A stretch of DNA of 64,000 bases from Flavobacteriales bacterium (GCA_022447625.1 JAKVAX010000002.1:186001-250000); one strand, 5' to 3'; counted from the stretch's first letter, positions 17,742 through 27,029 are shown. Program-made: numbers and translations. The notes: a model not told the origin generated them from the sequence alone.

Positions 17742-18014
17742 ATGTTGAACAGCCCTGAAATGAAGGTGGAACAACGTCGAATAAAGTGGCAGAAGAAGTC
17801 GTACGACAAATCAGTCAACGAAGGAGAAAAAATGGCGGCTTCGATTGAGAAGAACATAGGGAACATCAGCGATGTTGGAAACGACGTTACCAACAAAACG
17901 CAGGAGATGAAAGACCTTAAGGCTGAGATTGAAAATCTGAAAAGTGAAACCCAACAATTACAGCGTAACCAAGAGTCGAATGTCAAGGCGCAAGAGACGA
18001 AAAGAAAGCTGTAG
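17742..18014 (+). CDS. Small charged coiled-coil protein
   Basis: A 90-residue protein with no cysteine and no signal peptide. It is strongly charged, and residues about 50-85 (NKTQEMKDLKAEIENLKS and onward) show heptad-like spacing of leucine, isoleucine and valine, as in a coiled coil. It sits between two GCTDP-repeat genes on the same strand, 44 bases after the first. A second ATG at codon 7 is possible. I do not recognise a family. The low-complexity composition would also be compatible with a spurious frame. Confidence 0.5.
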   Translation: MLNSPEMKVEQRRIKWQKKSYDKSVNEGEKMAASIEKNIGNISDVGNDVTNKTQEMKDLKAEIENLKSETQQLQRNQESNVKAQETKRKL

Positions 18015-18150
18015 AAAAGTAAAAGCGGAAAGTCAGCAAATTTCGTCGAGTGGCAGACGGACTCTATCGTTAAACAGGATTGCAATAATTGCAGATTGGC
18101 GTGGTTTTAAACTAGAAGAGTCTGCTTACCTTCTGGAAACCAATACAACT

Positions 18151-20706
18151 ATGAAGAAACATTTTACTCTGTTGATGGGAATCCTGCTGTCAGTGTCTGG
18201 CGCTTTTGCTCAGATTGATTGTGACGGCACTGAGGTTCTTGTCAACATCGATTACGGAACATTCCCGGGAGAAATAGGCCTGACTATTACCAATGATGAC
18301 GGCGATGTGCTTTTTGACCTTTCAAACGGCCTCGGGGGTGTATTCAATGAAGAAACCGTTGTGCTTTGCGCAACTGACGGATGCTATGAACTTGTTCTAA
18401 CAGACTCTTTTGGAGATGGTTGGAACGGAGGTTCTGTGACCATCTCTTACGGAGATTACATGGCAGAATTCACCCTTGAAGAAGGTGAATATGGTGTGTA
18501 TGCTGTCGGAATTAATAGCGAAGACTGCATCACTGAAATCGAAGGATGTACTGATCCTGAAGCCTTGAATTACGAGTCATGGGCCAACGTTGACGATGGT
18601 TCATGCGAATATCCATTCACGTGTGAAGAAGGCATTGCGGCCAATCTTTACGTTTGTACGTTCTCGAATGGAGAGAATGTGGAGATGCAGATCACAGATA
18701 GCGAAGGCAATGAGTTAATCTACGTTTCAGGTCTTGGAAATGGAGCCATCGAATATTTCGAGCTCTGTATTGATCCGAACGAATGCTACACTGTGAATAT
18801 GATCAATGCTGCCGGCGATTCAGGCTGGTCTGGTGGCTACTACTGGATCAACGTAGGTGGCGATCAAATCAGCAATGATTCCCTCGATGACAACACCACT
18901 GAAGAGACTGTTTACTTTACGGTAGACGGTGATTGTCCTTCGCCTGGTTGTACTGACCCTGAGGCTTACAACTACGATGAAAACGCAACAGACGACGATG
19001 GTTCTTGTGAGTACTACGAAGACTGTGAGGCTGCAATTGTCGTTGTCAGCTTAACTACCGGAGCATTCGGTGAGGAGGTGTCTTGGTCTATCGCAGACGC
19101 TGACGGAAACATTGTGGCTGATGGCGCAGGTTATGCTTCTAATGAATCATACATGGAAGTAGCTTGTCTTGACGACGGTTGCTACACCTTTAACGGATAC
19201 GATTCATTTGGTGACGGCTGGAATGGCGCTATCGCGGAATTGAATGTCAATGGAGTTGATCTTGAAGGATTCACTTTCGACCAAGGAGAATTTGGTGGGT
19301 TTGTATTCGGAGTGAATGCAGATGAATGTGCTGATCCTTTCGGTTGTACTGATCCAGACGCACTCAACTTTGATGATACAGCCACGGTTGACGATGGCTC
19401 ATGTGAGTACCCAATCTATGGATGTACTGATGAAGAAGCAAGCAACTACATGCCATGGGCAAATACAGATGACGGATCGTGTGTATACCCTGTAGACTGT
19501 GGTGATGCTACCTTGGCCAACCTTTACGTATGCACCTTTGGAAATGGAGAAGAAGTTTCATTGACCATCACAGATAGTGAGGGCAACGAAGTAATGGCCG
19601 TGAATGAACTTTCAAGCGGTGCTATCGAATACTTCGAGATCTGTCTAGAAGCAGGCGAATGCTATACTGTAGAAATGTCTAACTCAGCTGGAAACACCGG
19701 TTGGTACGGAGGTTACTACTGGATCAACGTTGGAAACGATCAGGTGAGCATCAACGAATTGGATGATGACATGACTGTGGAGTTGACGAACTTCTCTATC
19801 GATGGTTCTTGTGATGATGAAATCGTTTACGGCTGTGCTGATGAAGAGGCGTCAAACTACAATCCAGACGCGACGATGGACGACGGATCTTGTGAATACG
19901 AAATGGACATCATGGGCTGTACCGATTCAGCGGCATTGAACTACAATCCAGACGCTACGATCGATGACGGATCTTGTATCTACTTCGAAGAATGTGATGG
20001 ACAAACAGCATTGATTCTGTTGACTACAGAAATGTGGGGTGCTGAAATAAGCTGGGACATCACAGATAGCGAAGGCAATGTCATTGCTTCTGGTCAAGGC
20101 GAAGGAAACGATATGATCTCAACTTCTACAGCATGTCTAAACGAAGGTGAGTGTTATACCTTGAACATGTACGATTCATTCGGTGACGGATGGAACGGAG
20201 GGTTCATCAGCATCCTATTAGAAGAAGACCTATTGGTGCTTGGAACGCTTGACCAAGGAGACTTCGAATCAGTGAACTTCGGAATCAATACTGATTGTGG
20301 AGACGAACCAATCGATGTAATCGGATGTACTGACCCTGTGGCCTTGAACTACAACCCAGAAGCAACACTTGACGATGGGTCATGTATCTACGAGGATGAC
20401 AACGAGGGTCTTTACGAAGGACCTATGTACTCGTTGACAGAGCAGGAAACGGCAATAGCATTGATGTTGATGCCGAACCCGGTAATTTCACATGCGAACT
20501 TGAAGTTGACTGAGCTCAACCCAGAAGCAACAATTCAAGTGGAAATCCGTGATGTATCGGGTCGTCTGTTATTCAGCCAGAACTACGGAGAAGACCAGAC
20601 GCAGTTGAATGAGGTCATCGATGTATCGAACTTCGCAGCCGGCATTCACTTCGTAACGGTAACGAACGGAGAATATAAAGAGGTGATTCGTTTGATCAAG
20701 CAATAA
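18151..20706 (+). CDS. Secreted GCTDP-repeat protein with T9SS type A sorting domain
   Basis: The ATG at 18151 gives an 851-residue protein with a clear signal peptide (KKHFTLLMGILLSVSGAFAQ); the frame is open further upstream, but that part overlaps the coiled-coil gene and reads as noise. The mature protein is a regular mosaic: seven Cys-bounded GCTDP...NY...DDGSC repeats separated by two kinds of about 90-residue modules, one with DSFGDGWNGG and one with GNTGWYGGYYWINVG. The last 80 residues form a T9SS type A sorting domain (LMPNPVISHANLKL, then GIHFVTVTNGEYKEVIRLIKQ). The repeated, near-identical modules at DNA level make recombination between copies likely. Probably a surface adhesin or filament component; ligand unknown. 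Confidence 0.85.
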   Translation: MKKHFTLLMGILLSVSGAFAQIDCDGTEVLVNIDYGTFPGEIGLTITNDDGDVLFDLSNGLGGVFNEETVVLCATDGCYELVLTDSFGDGWNGGSVTISYGDYMAEFTLEEGEYGVYAVGINSEDCITEIEGCTDPEALNYESWANVDDGSCEYPFTCEEGIAANLYVCTFSNGENVEMQITDSEGNELIYVSGLGNGAIEYFELCIDPNECYTVNMINAAGDSGWSGGYYWINVGGDQISNDSLDDNTTEETVYFTVDGDCPSPGCTDPEAYNYDENATDDDGSCEYYEDCEAAIVVVSLTTGAFGEEVSWSIADADGNIVADGAGYASNESYMEVACLDDGCYTFNGYDSFGDGWNGAIAELNVNGVDLEGFTFDQGEFGGFVFGVNADECADPFGCTDPDALNFDDTATVDDGSCEYPIYGCTDEEASNYMPWANTDDGSCVYPVDCGDATLANLYVCTFGNGEEVSLTITDSEGNEVMAVNELSSGAIEYFEICLEAGECYTVEMSNSAGNTGWYGGYYWINVGNDQVSINELDDDMTVELTNFSIDGSCDDEIVYGCADEEASNYNPDATMDDGSCEYEMDIMGCTDSAALNYNPDATIDDGSCIYFEECDGQTALILLTTEMWGAEISWDITDSEGNVIASGQGEGNDMISTSTACLNEGECYTLNMYDSFGDGWNGGFISILLEEDLLVLGTLDQGDFESVNFGINTDCGDEPIDVIGCTDPVALNYNPEATLDDGSCIYEDDNEGLYEGPMYSLTEQETAIALMLMPNPVISHANLKLTELNPEATIQVEIRDVSGRLLFSQNYGEDQTQLNEVIDVSNFAAGIHFVTVTNGEYKEVIRLIKQ

Positions 20707-20729
20707 ACTGTTTACGATCATACAGAAAG

Positions 20730-20752
20730 CCCCGCATTCGCGGGGTTTTTTT
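20730..20752 (+). terminator. Terminator of the 851-residue protein gene
   Basis: CCCCGC-ATTC-GCGGGG hairpin followed by seven Ts, 24 bases after the stop codon. Confidence 0.9.
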
Positions 20753-20774
20753 CATGCTTATATTTGCCATCCTC

Positions 20775-20846
20775 GGCCCCGTAGTTTAATGGATAGAATA
20801 GAAGTTTCCTAAACTTTAGATCCAGGTTCGATTCCTGGCGGGGCTG
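20775..20846 (+). tRNA. tRNA-Arg (CCU anticodon)
   Basis: A 72-base cloverleaf: acceptor GGCCCCG with CGGGGCT, short D stem GTTT/GAAT (weak, two wobble pairs), anticodon stem GAAGT/ACTTT around loop TTCCTAA (anticodon CCT, reading AGG), and T stem CCAGG/CCTGG around TTCGATT. The discriminator base is G. The CCA is not encoded (the 3' side continues CTTTTTAG), unlike the CAU tRNA at 12.3 kb. Confidence 0.93.
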
Positions 20847-20987
20847 CTTTTTAGACTGGCGGCAAGCAGACTAAACATCAGTGGTCAACTTCTATCATTT
20901 ACCTTAAGTGTTTTGTCGGGTAGATAGGGAGTTCAGTCGGTATAAAACGCGTGTTTACAGAGCGTTTGTGTGGCACAACACCTAACC

Positions 20988-21071
20988 ATGATTTTTACTC
21001 GACTCATCTTCGCGATGTTCACGTGCTTTTTGACATTTGCTTGTGCTGCACAATAGGAACAGCTCGGATAA
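20988..21071 (+). pseudogene. Signal-peptide stub of the following gene, cut off by TAG and TAA
   Basis: ATG at 20988 opens a 22-residue signal peptide (MIFTRLIFAMFTCFLTFACA, then AQ) that ends in TAG at 21054-21056. The same frame continues as Glu-Gln-Leu-Gly, meets TAA at 21069-21071, and then reads without a break into the 1274-residue protein (DILGVTPFDFAGQVVSISDD). The peptide between and after the stops matches the repeat unit seen later in the same protein (W.QLGQDI.G), so the lost codons were probably Trp or Gln and Gln. The intended gene is therefore 20988-24992 with two nonsense codons just after the export signal. Confidence 0.8.
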
Positions 21072-21167
21072 GATATTCTGGGAGTTACCCCATTTGATTT
21101 CGCAGGACAGGTCGTCAGTATAAGCGACGATGGTTGTACGGTAGCGGTCGCTGCTCCAGAGAATGAT

Positions 21168-24100
21168 GTGAATGGGAACAAGTCTGGACACGTGCACGTT
21201 TTTCGATTGGAGGCTGAAGAATGGGCCCAAGTGGGAAGTGATCTGAATGGTATTGCAGAACTCGATCAGTTTGGATGGTCTGTCAGATTGGACGCCAATG
21301 GCGACCGTATCATTGTTGGAGCACCCTATCATGAAGGACCATTCTTTGAAAGTGGTCAGGCGCGTGTCTTTGAGTTTGATGGCGCCGACTGGAATCAGAT
21401 CGGACAAGCCATAGACGGAACAGGCGAGGAAGAACAATTTGGGTACGACGTAGCCATCTCAGATGATGGGTCGATCATATCGGTGAGCAGCATCAGGGCG
21501 TATTTTCTACGCGGAACAGTTCGTTCGTATCAATTGATTGGCGGAGTTTGGACACAATTGGGTTCAGACCTTATTGGACAGAGCACATCGGATGCGATGG
21601 GAGAGTCTATCGATATGGTTGCAGACGGGTCACGAATCGTCGTCGGGATTACAGGAGAAGACCAAGGAACGATGAACGCCGGAAAAATAAGAGTATATGA
21701 TTTTCACGGAGTTGATTGGAATCAAGTAGGAAGTAACATCAACGGAGAGAACAGTTTCGATGCTTTTGGAAGAGGAGTGGACATTAGTGCAGATGGATCT
21801 ACCATTGCTGCTGGTGCGCCCAATCAGTTCAATTCCCAAAGTAACGCCAGACAAGCGAAAGTTTTCAGCTGGGACGGCAACGCCTGGGTCCAAAAAGGCG
21901 CTACCATCGAAGGGAATGATTTCTCTGAATTGTTAGGGTATGATGGCTCGCTAAATGCAGGCGGATCTGTGTGGGCCGTGGCTTCCATTAATCATGATTC
22001 GCCGTCAGCACAAGGGGCTGGAAGATTACAATTGTTGCAATGGGATGGGGCAGCATGGCAATCGGAACTTGACCTTGTAGGTGACAACCCAGGAGTAAAC
22101 ATGGGCAGCGATGTGCAGATTAGTCAAGACGGACGTACGTTCATGGTCGGTGTTCGAGGAAGCGATATTGGCATTAATCAAAGCGGTAAGGCTGAGGTTT
22201 GGTTAGACGCTATTTGTTTGGGAGATTTTGATGATAACGGAACGAGAGATACGTCAGACCTGTTGTTATTCCTATCCCAGCTCAATTGTACTTCTAAGTG
22301 CATCGCAGATTTGAACGGCGATGGAGAGGTCACCATTATTGGAATTAACACAGATTTTCCAGCGAATGAATCTGGTCTTTGGGCTGGAATCGGTCAAACG
22401 AGTTCGACAGCCTGGGAAATTCAAGACATCCAGCAGGTATCAGCTACTGAATTGAACGGTACACTATCGATCCCCGTCGAGGCTATTAGCGGACCTTACA
22501 ACGTTTATCTGAGCGGCACTTGGCAAGGAATGGTGCTAGATGACGGGTGCTTTGTGGTTTGTCCTGAAGACCCAGGGTGTAATGATCCTGACGCATGTAA
22601 TTTCGACAGTGGAGCGGCTTGTAACGATGGTTCTTGTACCTATCCTGGTTGCACGGACCCTAACGGTTGTAACTACGATCCTGATGCCGGTTGTGAAGAC
22701 GGATCCTGCACGTATCCAGGTTGTTCTTGGTCAAATGCGGAAAACTACGATCCTGATGCCGGTTGTGACGATGGTACATGCACGTATACCTTATCAGGAA
22801 TGGTCTGGTACGATGAGAACGAAAATGGTATCATCAGCGGCGGTGAATACGGATTACCTTTCCAGGAAGTGATCCTGAGCCCAGGAAATATTTTAGCCAT
22901 CACGAATGATGCCGGTGAATATCAATTCACTGGAGTGCAAGCAGGACAGTATACGCTGGAGGTTGTGAATACAGATCTCTACCCATATACATCTACTCAG
23001 AACCCGGTGAATGTAAACTTGAATAATGGTGGATTCAATACAACATACAATTTCGGCTTAAGCGAAGAGTTGCCTCAGTACGCTATCTGTGTCGATTATT
23101 ATCCTCCAGGGGCTGGTTACCCTTGTAATGACTGGGTGAACCATAACATCTGTTACCGAAATATGGGTAATGTCCCAATCGATGGATATATCGCAGTAGA
23201 GATGAATCCATTGTTCCAAGATTATCAAGAGGTTACCCCAATTGACTCGGTAGTTGACCTGACGATCTACATGGGCTTTGAAGGGTTACAACCAGGTCAG
23301 ATGTTCTTCTATGATGTCAAGTTCTTGACCCCTAGTGTTGATTACATTGGAGAGTTCATTACTTCAAACGCTACAGCTGTTGGGTTCAATAATGGCGAGC
23401 AGGTTGCCATTGGTGTTGAGGAACTCACCGTTGAAATGACGTGTGCCTATGACCCGAATGACAAGCAAGTATTCCCGAATGGATATGAAGAACCTCATTA
23501 CGTGCTTCCGGAGACCGAGCTGGAATACCTCGTTCGTTTCCAGAACACAGGTAACGCACCAGCAACGAACGTAACGATCTCCGATACGATCTCGGAATAC
23601 CTTGACCTGGAGACTTTCGAATTGATGGCGAATTCACACTCGGTGATGGTTCAAATTGATCCGAATACACGTATCGTTGATTTCGTCTTTGAGAACATCA
23701 TGCTTCCAGACAGCTTCTGCTGTGAGCCAGAAAGTCATGGGTTGGTTTCGTATATCATCAGACCATATGCAGACCTCGCTCCAGAAACAGAAATCAATAA
23801 CACGGCTTACATCTTCTTCGATAACAACCCACCAATCGTTACAAATACAACATGGACTACCATCTACGATTGTAACAATGGCTTGGCAACCTTTGAAATG
23901 TCAACAGAAGAATCCTGTTCAGGAGAAGAGATTGACTTCTTAAACGAGCAAAACTACGTTGAAGAGTATAGCTGGTTAATTGACGGTGAAAGCGTTGGTG
24001 TCGATGATTTGATCTCACTAGACCTTGACCCAGGTGAATATGAGATTGAACACATTGCAATGAATCCGCTTTGTGAGGCGACGCAATCAGATAGCTTCAT

Positions 24101-24992
24101 TGTGAACCCTTCTCCAGAGGCTGAAGCCGGAGATGATCAAGCAATCTGTTTTGGCGAGGCAATTGACCTGACTGCTTCAGGTGGATTCATGTACGATTGG
24201 GGTGATCTTGGACAAGGAGCGACACAAACAGTAGAGCCAGAAGAAACGACGACGTATGTGGTTACAGTGATCTCTGAAGAAGGTTGTTCTGATACTGATG
24301 AGGTAGAAGTCATGGTTAATCCGCTTCCTGTGGCTAACGCCGGAATGGATCAAGCGATTTGTGAAGGCGAGACGGCCAATTTGATGGCTTCTGGAGGTGA
24401 ATCTTACGAATGGGAAGACCTCGGCTCTGGCGCTAATCAAGATGTGACTCCGGATGAAACAACAGTTTACGTTGTGACAGTAGAAGACGCCAACGGATGT
24501 TCTGATTCGGATGAGGTAGAAGTCGCGGTGAACCCACTACCTACAGCTGAAATCACCGAAAATGGCCCTGAACTCACAGCTTCAGCTGGAGAGTCTTACC
24601 AGTGGTACATCAACGGAACGCCAATCGATGGTGCTACTGATCAAAGCTACACAGCAGAAACAACAGGAAACTACTCTGTTGAGGTGACAAACATTTACGG
24701 ATGTTCAACCATTTCAGAAGAGGTGGATGTAATCATCATTTCAGTTGAAGAGCAAGAAGTAGCCATCTTGACCTACCCGGACCCGACGCATGACATCCTA
24801 TATATCCAAGTGGAAGCAGGATGGACCTATGAGATGAGCCTGTTTGATGCCAGCGGACGCCTGGTAGCGCAGCAATCAAACATCGTTGACTCTCTCTTCG
24901 AATTGGATTGTACGCAGTTTGGAACGGGAACCTACAAATTGGCACTTCGAAATGGAGACCAGCGAATTACGAAAACGATCATTGTGAAGTAA
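21168..24992 (+). CDS. Giant T9SS protein with propeller, dockerin-like, GCTDP, SdrD-B and PKD-like modules (5' end disrupted)
   Basis: The longest open part of the gene, 1274 residues from a GTG at 21168, with the true signal peptide cut off by upstream stops. In order: six or seven propeller-like repeats (DWNQIGQAIDGTGEEEQFGY type, about 1-345); a dockerin-like segment (GDFDDNGTRDTSDLLLFLSQ) that switches abruptly at DGEVTIIGINTDFPANE into another domain; three GCTDP-type repeats rich in Cys; an SdrD-B-like module (SGMVWYDENENGIISGGEYG); a DUF11-like region; the YDPNDKQVFPNGY module; two or three Ig/PKD-like segments (ANAGMDQAICEGETANL); and a T9SS type A end (YPDPTHDILYIQV... IIVK). The second half is paralogous to the 2162-5470 protein. 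Without its signal peptide it cannot be exported, so it is probably a pseudogene unless stop read-through occurs. Confidence 0.75.
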   Translation: MNGNKSGHVHVFRLEAEEWAQVGSDLNGIAELDQFGWSVRLDANGDRIIVGAPYHEGPFFESGQARVFEFDGADWNQIGQAIDGTGEEEQFGYDVAISDDGSIISVSSIRAYFLRGTVRSYQLIGGVWTQLGSDLIGQSTSDAMGESIDMVADGSRIVVGITGEDQGTMNAGKIRVYDFHGVDWNQVGSNINGENSFDAFGRGVDISADGSTIAAGAPNQFNSQSNARQAKVFSWDGNAWVQKGATIEGNDFSELLGYDGSLNAGGSVWAVASINHDSPSAQGAGRLQLLQWDGAAWQSELDLVGDNPGVNMGSDVQISQDGRTFMVGVRGSDIGINQSGKAEVWLDAICLGDFDDNGTRDTSDLLLFLSQLNCTSKCIADLNGDGEVTIIGINTDFPANESGLWAGIGQTSSTAWEIQDIQQVSATELNGTLSIPVEAISGPYNVYLSGTWQGMVLDDGCFVVCPEDPGCNDPDACNFDSGAACNDGSCTYPGCTDPNGCNYDPDAGCEDGSCTYPGCSWSNAENYDPDAGCDDGTCTYTLSGMVWYDENENGIISGGEYGLPFQEVILSPGNILAITNDAGEYQFTGVQAGQYTLEVVNTDLYPYTSTQNPVNVNLNNGGFNTTYNFGLSEELPQYAICVDYYPPGAGYPCNDWVNHNICYRNMGNVPIDGYIAVEMNPLFQDYQEVTPIDSVVDLTIYMGFEGLQPGQMFFYDVKFLTPSVDYIGEFITSNATAVGFNNGEQVAIGVEELTVEMTCAYDPNDKQVFPNGYEEPHYVLPETELEYLVRFQNTGNAPATNVTISDTISEYLDLETFELMANSHSVMVQIDPNTRIVDFVFENIMLPDSFCCEPESHGLVSYIIRPYADLAPETEINNTAYIFFDNNPPIVTNTTWTTIYDCNNGLATFEMSTEESCSGEEIDFLNEQNYVEEYSWLIDGESVGVDDLISLDLDPGEYEIEHIAMNPLCEATQSDSFIVNPSPEAEAGDDQAICFGEAIDLTASGGFMYDWGDLGQGATQTVEPEETTTYVVTVISEEGCSDTDEVEVMVNPLPVANAGMDQAICEGETANLMASGGESYEWEDLGSGANQDVTPDETTVYVVTVEDANGCSDSDEVEVAVNPLPTAEITENGPELTASAGESYQWYINGTPIDGATDQSYTAETTGNYSVEVTNIYGCSTISEEVDVIIISVEEQEVAILTYPDPTHDILYIQVEAGWTYEMSLFDASGRLVAQQSNIVDSLFELDCTQFGTGTYKLALRNGDQRITKTIIVK

Positions 24993-25013
24993 TCTACTTC
25001 CGATTGAAATAGA

Positions 25014-25042
25014 AAAGTCCCGCAACCGCGGGACTTTCTTTT
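25014..25042. terminator. Bidirectional terminator between convergent genes
   Basis: AAAGTCCCGC and GCGGGACTTT pair around AACC. T-rich tracts follow on both strands, serving the T9SS giant on the plus strand and the O-antigen ligase on the minus strand. Confidence 0.85.
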
Positions 25043-25046
25043 TGCT

Positions 25047-26828
25047 CTAATTTCTAAAACGATCCTTCTTTCGGAGATGCTCAATGAAGTCTTCGTTCGC
25101 ATTGGCTGCATCTCGGAAGGTGTCGATTAAATAGTCTGTTCGAGTAAGAAGCGAATCCATCATGTGATGACTGACGGCAGGGTATTCTTCCTCTTTCATT
25201 TGAGCGAATTTGCGCTTCAGAATCGCGAGAGCAAAAGGCTCATAAGTAGGGGGTAAGAGGTGATCATTTTGCGCAGGGCAAGTTAAGATGGTCTCGTAAG
25301 CCTCTTCATTGCGCCCAAGGTTGTAGTACACGGCACTCAGATTGCAAATAATCTGTGTATAACGCGGAGAAAGCACGAGGCCCTCCTTGTATACTCTAAT
25401 GGCGTTTTCATTGTCACCAATTTGCACGTAAGCGCTCCCCAAGTTGTTCAGGGTTCGGATGTGGTATGGGTTGAACTCAAGGCCTCTTTCGAAGGCTTCA
25501 ATTGCTTCTTCTGGTTTCCCTTGCTCATATAGACCAACGCCAGCGTACCAGGGAATTGGAGTCGAGGCATTGTCAATATTGAAGTACTTATTCGTCGCTA
25601 ATTCAGCCGCTTTGACTACACCGCGGTTGTTATTCTTAGCGTCTTGGCGATACACTTCTGCGGTGAGTGCTTCTCCTTCAATTCGCTTCCAAGATACCCA
25701 AGCAGTATAGGTACTTCCCCAAGTGACTATCGCCACCAAGATCATCATTACTGTCTTCGGAAGGCGCATCATTCGCTTCGTTGATTCAGATTCAACGACG
25801 CCGTAAGCCATGATTAGCATCAAGATTACTTGAAGCAGAATGCGTTCCTTCGGAAAGGAAAAAGAAGCAATGACCAAGTAACCCGTCAAGGCAAAGATCC
25901 ATCCCAGCATTCGGCGATCACCAGTGGTGAAATAGCCCTTGATCATGAAGCCTAGCGTTAACAAGAAAAGGGCTAAAAAAGCCATATATCCGCCGAATCC
26001 AGTCTCTGACAAGACCCATAGGAAATCATTATGTGGGCGCTGGGCAAAACGCAACCCTTGTTGACCTTCTTCGCTCACATGTCCGTAGGTAGGCAAGAGA
26101 ATCTTCCAAGAGGCTAAGCCTTTTCCTTGCCACGGTGATTCTTCGATCATGCGTGACGTATGGTACCACATGTGAATCCGCTTGTTCACAGATGACTGAG
26201 CCATTTCATTGATCTTGTCGGCGCGGAGCTCAGTAGAAGCACTTTCGAGTCCATTTCGGATGATGCCCGGATTGATGGCGACGGGAATCACCAAGACTGC
26301 CCAAATCAGAACCAAGCCCCATTTAAAGTGCTGCTGCAACACTTGAATATTCTTCCTTCGAATGAGCAAACACAAACCGACAACAGCAAGACCGATTAGC
26401 ATCCCTAATTGCACGCTTCGGGTTTGGATGAGCATCGCCATCGCTATGGCCAACACTACATAGGTTACGAGTAAACGCTTCCGCGCTAGCGAAACGCTGC
26501 TTAATAGCCAGAAAGCAAAAGGTAGGCTCAAGAAGAGGTAAGAGGAAAAGAGGTTCCTGTTCGCCATGGAACCACTGATTCTTCCACGCCTGAACAGCGG
26601 TCTGTCAGGGTCAAGACGCCATTGGAGCAGGTCTTTGATTCCCCAGACCAACATGATGAATCCACCAAGAACAAGGCACCAGGCGACCCATTTTCGCGCT
26701 TCTTTCACCTCAGCGAGTATCATTACAGAGACGGCCCAGAAAAGGAAGATTAAGCCCACTCTCAGGAAGTCAAAAAGACCCTCGGCTGCGTTCACCGAAT
26801 GAACAAGGGCAATTCCTGAAAAGAGCAC
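25047..26828 (-). CDS. O-antigen ligase-like membrane protein with TPR tail (main part of an interrupted gene)
   Basis: A 593-residue open part, starting directly after an in-frame TAG that separates it from 26829-27029. About ten hydrophobic membrane segments fill residues 1-370. The RPHNDFLWVLSETGFGGYMA segment is the periplasmic signature of the Wzy/WaaL O-antigen ligase family, whose members join undecaprenyl-linked glycan to lipid A core or to proteins. Residues about 430-560 are tetratricopeptide repeats (GVGLYEQGKPEEAIEAFERG, LNNLGSAYVQIGDNENAIRV). This ligase-TPR fusion is common in Bacteroidota. The first codon would be GTG, but the two parts together make the expected length of about 660 residues. 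Motif copy 8 is at 26479. Confidence 0.8.
   Translation of the reverse strand: MLFSGIALVHSVNAAEGLFDFLRVGLIFLFWAVSVMILAEVKEARKWVAWCLVLGGFIMLVWGIKDLLQWRLDPDRPLFRRGRISGSMANRNLFSSYLFLSLPFAFWLLSSVSLARKRLLVTYVVLAIAMAMLIQTRSVQLGMLIGLAVVGLCLLIRRKNIQVLQQHFKWGLVLIWAVLVIPVAINPGIIRNGLESASTELRADKINEMAQSSVNKRIHMWYHTSRMIEESPWQGKGLASWKILLPTYGHVSEEGQQGLRFAQRPHNDFLWVLSETGFGGYMAFLALFLLTLGFMIKGYFTTGDRRMLGWIFALTGYLVIASFSFPKERILLQVILMLIMAYGVVESESTKRMMRLPKTVMMILVAIVTWGSTYTAWVSWKRIEGEALTAEVYRQDAKNNNRGVVKAAELATNKYFNIDNASTPIPWYAGVGLYEQGKPEEAIEAFERGLEFNPYHIRTLNNLGSAYVQIGDNENAIRVYKEGLVLSPRYTQIICNLSAVYYNLGRNEEAYETILTCPAQNDHLLPPTYEPFALAILKRKFAQMKEEEYPAVSHHMMDSLLTRTDYLIDTFRDAANANEDFIEHLRKKDRFRN
26479..26493 (+). repeat. 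Dispersed 15-bp motif, copy 8 (exact)
   Basis: TTCCGCGCTAGCGAA, a full match, in the O-antigen ligase-like gene. It is read as Ser-Leu-Ala-Arg-Lys, the same frame as copy 6. Confidence 0.8.
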
Positions 26829-27029
26829 CTACGCGGCCCAAGCGCTGGCTACCGGCCAATGCAATTGGAAGGTTTTCTTCTGCATCGCCAAGCTAAGCGC
26901 AGCGAGTAACAGCGCAATCGACAAGAACATCGTACGCGGAGCCAACACCGGGTCAATGATGCTGGTTGAAAACGTGACCGTTAATAGCAAAGGGATGGAA
27001 GCAAGCAGTATAGCTGGTAGTTTCTGCAT
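26829..27029 (-). pseudogene. N-terminal fragment of the O-antigen ligase-like gene, ended by in-frame TAG
   Basis: ATG at 27029 starts 66 codons with two hydrophobic segments (LPAILLASIPLLLTVTF and TMFLSIALLLAALSLAM) that stop at TAG, 26831-26829. The next codon continues in the same frame into the 593-residue ligase part without any other change. This is one gene with a single nonsense codon, not two genes. The disrupted position sits in a hydrophobic segment (SAWAA, stop, VLFSGIALV), so TGG or CAG was the likely original codon. Confidence 0.8.

Noticed and set aside
17944-18150. Upstream extension of the 851-residue T9SS protein
   Set aside because: The extra 69 residues are Arg/Ser-rich, overlap the coiled-coil gene and precede a perfect signal peptide start at 18151.
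20850-20987. Possible attachment site or integrated element beside tRNA-Arg
   Set aside because: No integrase, no duplicated tRNA 3' end was found by eye, and the following DNA is an ordinary T9SS gene.
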